NCBI RefSeq assembly: GCF_006782915.1
Contig: NZ_VCNP01000044.1
Span: forward strand, 1-64,000
Direction of reading: 5' to 3'
DNA length: 64,000 bases
DNA from: Streptomyces calvus
GTDB taxonomy: Bacteria > Actinomycetota > Actinomycetes > Streptomycetales > Streptomycetaceae
A program made the translations under genes and the position numbers. Positions 61,608-64,000 of the stretch are shown piece after piece. Every line of letters begins with the position of its first letter. The first letter of the stretch is position 1. The notes beneath the pieces were generated by a model. The model was given only the letters and a program-made list of their open reading frames with translations, was not told where the DNA came from and made no database searches.

Positions 61608-62714
61608 GTGGCAGTCGTCGATGTATCCGAAGAGCTCAAGTCCCTCTCCTCGACCATGGAGTCGATCGAGGCCGTTCTGGACCTCGACAAGCTGAGGGCA
61701 GACATCGCCGTGCTCGAGGAGCAGGCGGCCGCGCCGTCCCTGTGGGACAACCCGGACGAGGCGCAGAAGATCACCAGCAAGCTCTCCCACCTCCAGGCCG
61801 AGGTGCGGAAGGCCGAGGCGCTGCGCGGCCGGATCGACGATCTCGCCGTGCTCTTCGAGATGGCCGAGGAGGAGGACGACCCGGACACCCGCGCGGAGGC
61901 CGAGTCCGAACTCGTCGAGGTCAAGAAAGCGCTGGACGAGATGGAGGTCCGGACGCTGCTCAGCGGCGAGTACGACGCCCGTGAGGCGCTCGTCAACATC
62001 CGCGCCGAGGCCGGTGGCGTCGACGCCGCCGACTTCGCCGAGAAGCTGCAGCGGATGTACCTGCGCTGGGCGGAGCAGAAGGGCTACAAGACGGAGCTCA
62101 TCGAGACGTCGTACGCCGAAGAGGCCGGCATCAAGTCGACCACCTTCGCCGTCCAGGCGCCCTACGCCTACGGCACCCTCTCCGTCGAGCAGGGCACGCA
62201 CCGCCTGGTGCGCATCTCGCCGTTCGACAACCAGGGCCGCCGCCAGACCTCCTTCGCGGGCGTCGAGGTGCTTCCCGTCGTCGAGCAGTCCGACCACGTC
62301 GAGATCGACGAGTCGGAGCTGCGCATCGACGTCTACCGTTCCTCCGGCCCCGGCGGCCAGGGCGTCAACACGACCGACTCCGCGGTGCGCATCACGCACC
62401 TGCCCACCGGCATCGTGGTCTCCTGCCAGAACGAGCGCTCGCAGATCCAGAACCGGGCCACCGCGATGAACGTCCTCCAGGCCAAGCTGCTGGAGCGGCG
62501 CCGCCAGGAGGAGCAGGCCAAGATGGACGCCCTCAAGGGCGACGGCGGCAACTCCTGGGGCAACCAGATGCGTTCCTACGTGCTGCACCCGTACCAGATG
62601 GTCAAGGACCTGCGCACGGAGCACGAGGTCGGCAACCCCGAGTCCGTGTTCAACGGCGAGATCGACGGCTTCCTGGAGGCCGGAATTCGCTGGCGCAAGC
62701 AGCAGGAGAAGTAA
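61608..62714 (+). CDS. prfB: Peptide chain release factor 2
   Basis: A 368-residue class I release factor that ends translation at UGA and UAA. The peptidyl-hydrolysis motif Gly249-Gly250-Gln251 (SGPGGQGVN) and the anticodon-like tripeptide Ser204-Pro205-Phe206 of RF2 are present. The frame is continuous from the GTG start, so there is no programmed +1 frameshift as in E. coli prfB. A hairpin terminator follows. Confidence 0.97.
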   Translation: MAVVDVSEELKSLSSTMESIEAVLDLDKLRADIAVLEEQAAAPSLWDNPDEAQKITSKLSHLQAEVRKAEALRGRIDDLAVLFEMAEEEDDPDTRAEAESELVEVKKALDEMEVRTLLSGEYDAREALVNIRAEAGGVDAADFAEKLQRMYLRWAEQKGYKTELIETSYAEEAGIKSTTFAVQAPYAYGTLSVEQGTHRLVRISPFDNQGRRQTSFAGVEVLPVVEQSDHVEIDESELRIDVYRSSGPGGQGVNTTDSAVRITHLPTGIVVSCQNERSQIQNRATAMNVLQAKLLERRRQEEQAKMDALKGDGGNSWGNQMRSYVLHPYQMVKDLRTEHEVGNPESVFNGEIDGFLEAGIRWRKQQEK

Positions 62715-62757
62715 CTCCCGCTCCGTCGGCGCCCAGTTGGTCCGACAGCGCTTTGTC

Positions 62758-62800
62758 GACAAGGCAACTGCCGCCCCCGAGGCGGCGGTTGCCTTTTGTC
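62758..62800 (+). terminator. prfB terminator
   Basis: Left arm gacaaggcaactgccgcc pairs with ggcggcggttgccttttgtc (one G-U pair and a small bulge) around a 5-nt loop, with a tttt run inside the right arm's end, 44 bp after the prfB stop. Confidence 0.78.
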
Positions 62801-63047
62801 GTGCCGGTGATGTCTGGGTTCTACATCACACTCACAGCTCCAATTGCCCGCAAAGCGCGCGTGGGTGGACATCGCGGTCGCAACGGCCTTGACGTTCATT
62901 TGAAAAATGGGAAGGGTGAAGCGTGGCATGCGTATCTCTGGGGCGCATGTGAACCGGGGGAGCGTCTGATGCACAGCCACCTCCTCCGTTGATCACGGCC
63001 CCCGAGCGCCGCCTCATTGACGATGAGCTACTGGGGGTAGCAACCAG
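62801..63047. other. Intergenic region before the sortase substrate gene
   Basis: About 250 bp, less GC-rich than its neighbours around 62880-62910. TTGACG at 62889-62894 is a -35-like box, but no clear -10 lies 16-19 bp on. I see no convincing small gene. Confidence 0.4.
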
Positions 63048-63704
63048 ATGACCAAGAAGACGCGGATCCGTGTCGCTCGGATCGCGGCGGGCGCCGTGAT
63101 CGCGGCCGGTGCCTCGCTGACGGCGGCCGGCGCGGCCTCCGCACTCGACATCGGCGTCAGCGCCGAGGCGAGCGAAGACGGCCTCGGCCTGGGTGTCGGC
63201 TTGGGCCTCGGTGACGAGGACCCGGGTTGCGACGTCGGCACCGGCCCCGAGTGCCCCGAGGAGCCTCCGACCGAGGAGCCTCCCACTGAGGAGCCTCCGA
63301 CCGAGGAGCCTCCCACCGAGGAGCCTCCGACCGAGGAGCCCCCGACCGAGGAGCCTCCCACCGAGGAGCCCCCGACCGAGGAGCCGACCGAGCCGGAGGA
63401 GCCCTCCGAGGAGCCCTCCGAGACCGCCCCGGGCAACGGCAACGGCAACGGCGGCGGCAACGGTGGCGGCAACGCCGCCGACCCCGACGGTGGCGCCTCG
63501 ACGCAGGAGCAGGGCTCCTCGTCGCTCACCGACACCGGCGAGGAAGCCCCCGCCACCTCGGCCCAGGGCAACGGCAAGGAGCTCGCCGAGACCGGTGCCG
63601 CCGAGACCACCTTCCTGGTGATCGGCGCCGCCACGATGATCGCCGGCGGTATCGGCTTCCGGGTGCTGCCGCGCCTGATGACCGGCCGCGGCGCCGCCGC
63701 CTGA
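63048..63704 (+). CDS. LAXTG-anchored surface protein with EEPPT repeats
   Basis: A 218-residue secreted protein: Sec signal peptide with likely cleavage after ASA near residue 32, a short mature region with Cys59 and Cys66 (PGCDVGTGPEC), eight perfect EEPPT repeats (63258-63377), a Gly/Asn stretch, and a C-terminal sorting signal LAETG (residues 179-183) followed by a hydrophobic helix and a basic tail. LAXTG is the motif used by class E sortases of Streptomyces, so the protein should be linked to peptidoglycan; the Pro/Glu repeat region would act as a wall-spanning stalk. No globular domain remains, so its function is unclear. ATG 63048 follows gggggtagcaacc. Confidence 0.88.
   Translation: MTKKTRIRVARIAAGAVIAAGASLTAAGAASALDIGVSAEASEDGLGLGVGLGLGDEDPGCDVGTGPECPEEPPTEEPPTEEPPTEEPPTEEPPTEEPPTEEPPTEEPPTEEPTEPEEPSEEPSETAPGNGNGNGGGNGGGNAADPDGGASTQEQGSSSLTDTGEEAPATSAQGNGKELAETGAAETTFLVIGAATMIAGGIGFRVLPRLMTGRGAAA
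63258..63377 (+). repeat. 15-bp coding repeat (EEPPT), eight copies
   Basis: Eight in-frame units of gaggagcctcccacc type encode EEPPT. Only third-codon positions vary (cct/ccc, ccg/ccc, acc/act), showing the repeat is under coding constraint. A shortened ninth unit, EEPT, follows. Confidence 0.95.
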
Positions 63705-63743
63705 CGGTGGCGGCGCGCGTACGCACCGTACGCGTGACGTGAA

Positions 63744-63780
63744 CGAAGGGCCCGGAGCGCACCGCGCTCCGGGCCCTTCG
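63744..63780 (+). terminator. Bidirectional terminator
   Basis: A perfect 17-bp stem (63744-63760 with 63764-63780), cgaagggcccggagcgc around a 3-nt loop, between two converging genes (stops at 63704 and 63806). Likely serves both. Confidence 0.9.
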
Positions 63781-63805
63781 CCGTCGTCCTGGTGTCTGTC
63801 CGCCG

Positions 63806-63997
63806 TCAGGCGGTCTGGTGGGCGAGCAGCGCCACCGCCGCCACCAGCACCGCAAGCAGCGCGATCAGCGTCATGGGGTTCAGCCCCGCGAAGAAGTTCT
63901 CCTGCTGCAGCCGCTCGCGGTTCGCACGGCACACCGGGCACCGGCCCTCGCTCACGGGCGCGGCGCAGTTCGCGCACACCAGCCGGTCGTACGTCAT
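63806..63997 (-). CDS. Small zinc-ribbon membrane protein
   Basis: A complete 63-residue protein. The N-terminal zinc ribbon has two CxxC pairs (CANC and CPVC, residues 8-11 and 20-23); one membrane helix (about 42-60, MTLIALLAVLVAAVALLA) ends the protein. It likely sits in the membrane with the ribbon in the cytosol. Function unknown. The ATG at 63997 has only three bases of the window upstream, so its promoter is not seen. Confidence 0.8.
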   Translation of the reverse strand: MTYDRLVCANCAAPVSEGRCPVCRANRERLQQENFFAGLNPMTLIALLAVLVAAVALLAHQTA

Positions 63998-64000
63998 GCG

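Noticed and set aside
61608..62714. Programmed frameshift in prfB
   Set aside because: The frame is continuous, with no internal TGA near codon 25, as in other actinobacteria.
62753..62992. 79-codon frame between prfB and the sortase substrate
   Set aside because: It starts inside the prfB terminator hairpin, has poor third-position GC and no ribosome site.

Overview
The window looks like a Streptomyces core chromosome: very high GC with strong third-position GC bias, MtrA-MtrB-LpqB, a 180-kDa NAD-dependent glutamate dehydrogenase, PkaA/PkaB-type kinases, a class E sortase substrate, and a gene order matching, as I recall it, roughly SCO2970-SCO3020 of S. coelicolor. No prophage, insertion sequence, tRNA or CRISPR array is visible.

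Layout. 1-863: 3' end of a 23S rRNA, a complete 5S rRNA and a strong terminator. 920-6554 (minus): five tightly coupled genes (membrane protein, DUF4129, DUF4350, MoxR ATPase, DUF58). 6695-16634 (plus): mtnA, the mtrA-mtrB-lpqB operon, comF, hpf and an orphan LuxR-type response regulator. 16873-18679 (minus): a YcaQ/AlkX-like DNA glycosylase and a GNAT acetyltransferase. 18959-29548: secA, an Rv3235-family gene (minus), a DUF6912 gene, a HAD phosphatase and the large glutamate dehydrogenase.

29688-50394 is a cell-wall glycopolymer (teichoic-acid-like) region: four GT2-plus-CDP-glycerol-glycerophosphotransferase fusions, two stand-alone GT2 enzymes, a TagGH exporter facing a divergent TetR regulator, and three polytopic membrane proteins, two of which are clear paralogues. 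An ohrR/ohr peroxide-resistance pair sits inside it. The fusions show complementary decay: one has lost the GT2 motifs, another the polymerase motifs.

50542-54224 is a carbohydrate ABC transporter operon without its own ATPase; one permease carries a large inserted extracytoplasmic domain. 54400-61468 holds an EssC-like FHA-FtsK protein divergent from two transmembrane Ser/Thr kinases (pkaA, pkaB). prfB, a sortase-anchored repeat protein and a small zinc-ribbon membrane protein end the window.

A recurring oddity is a set of short (18-24 bp) GC-rich tandem repeats at gene ends in the mtnA-to-alkX interval, one of which has expanded inside the MtrB C-terminal tail. Several genes also show a -10 hexamer 6-7 nt before the start codon, suggesting leaderless transcripts.
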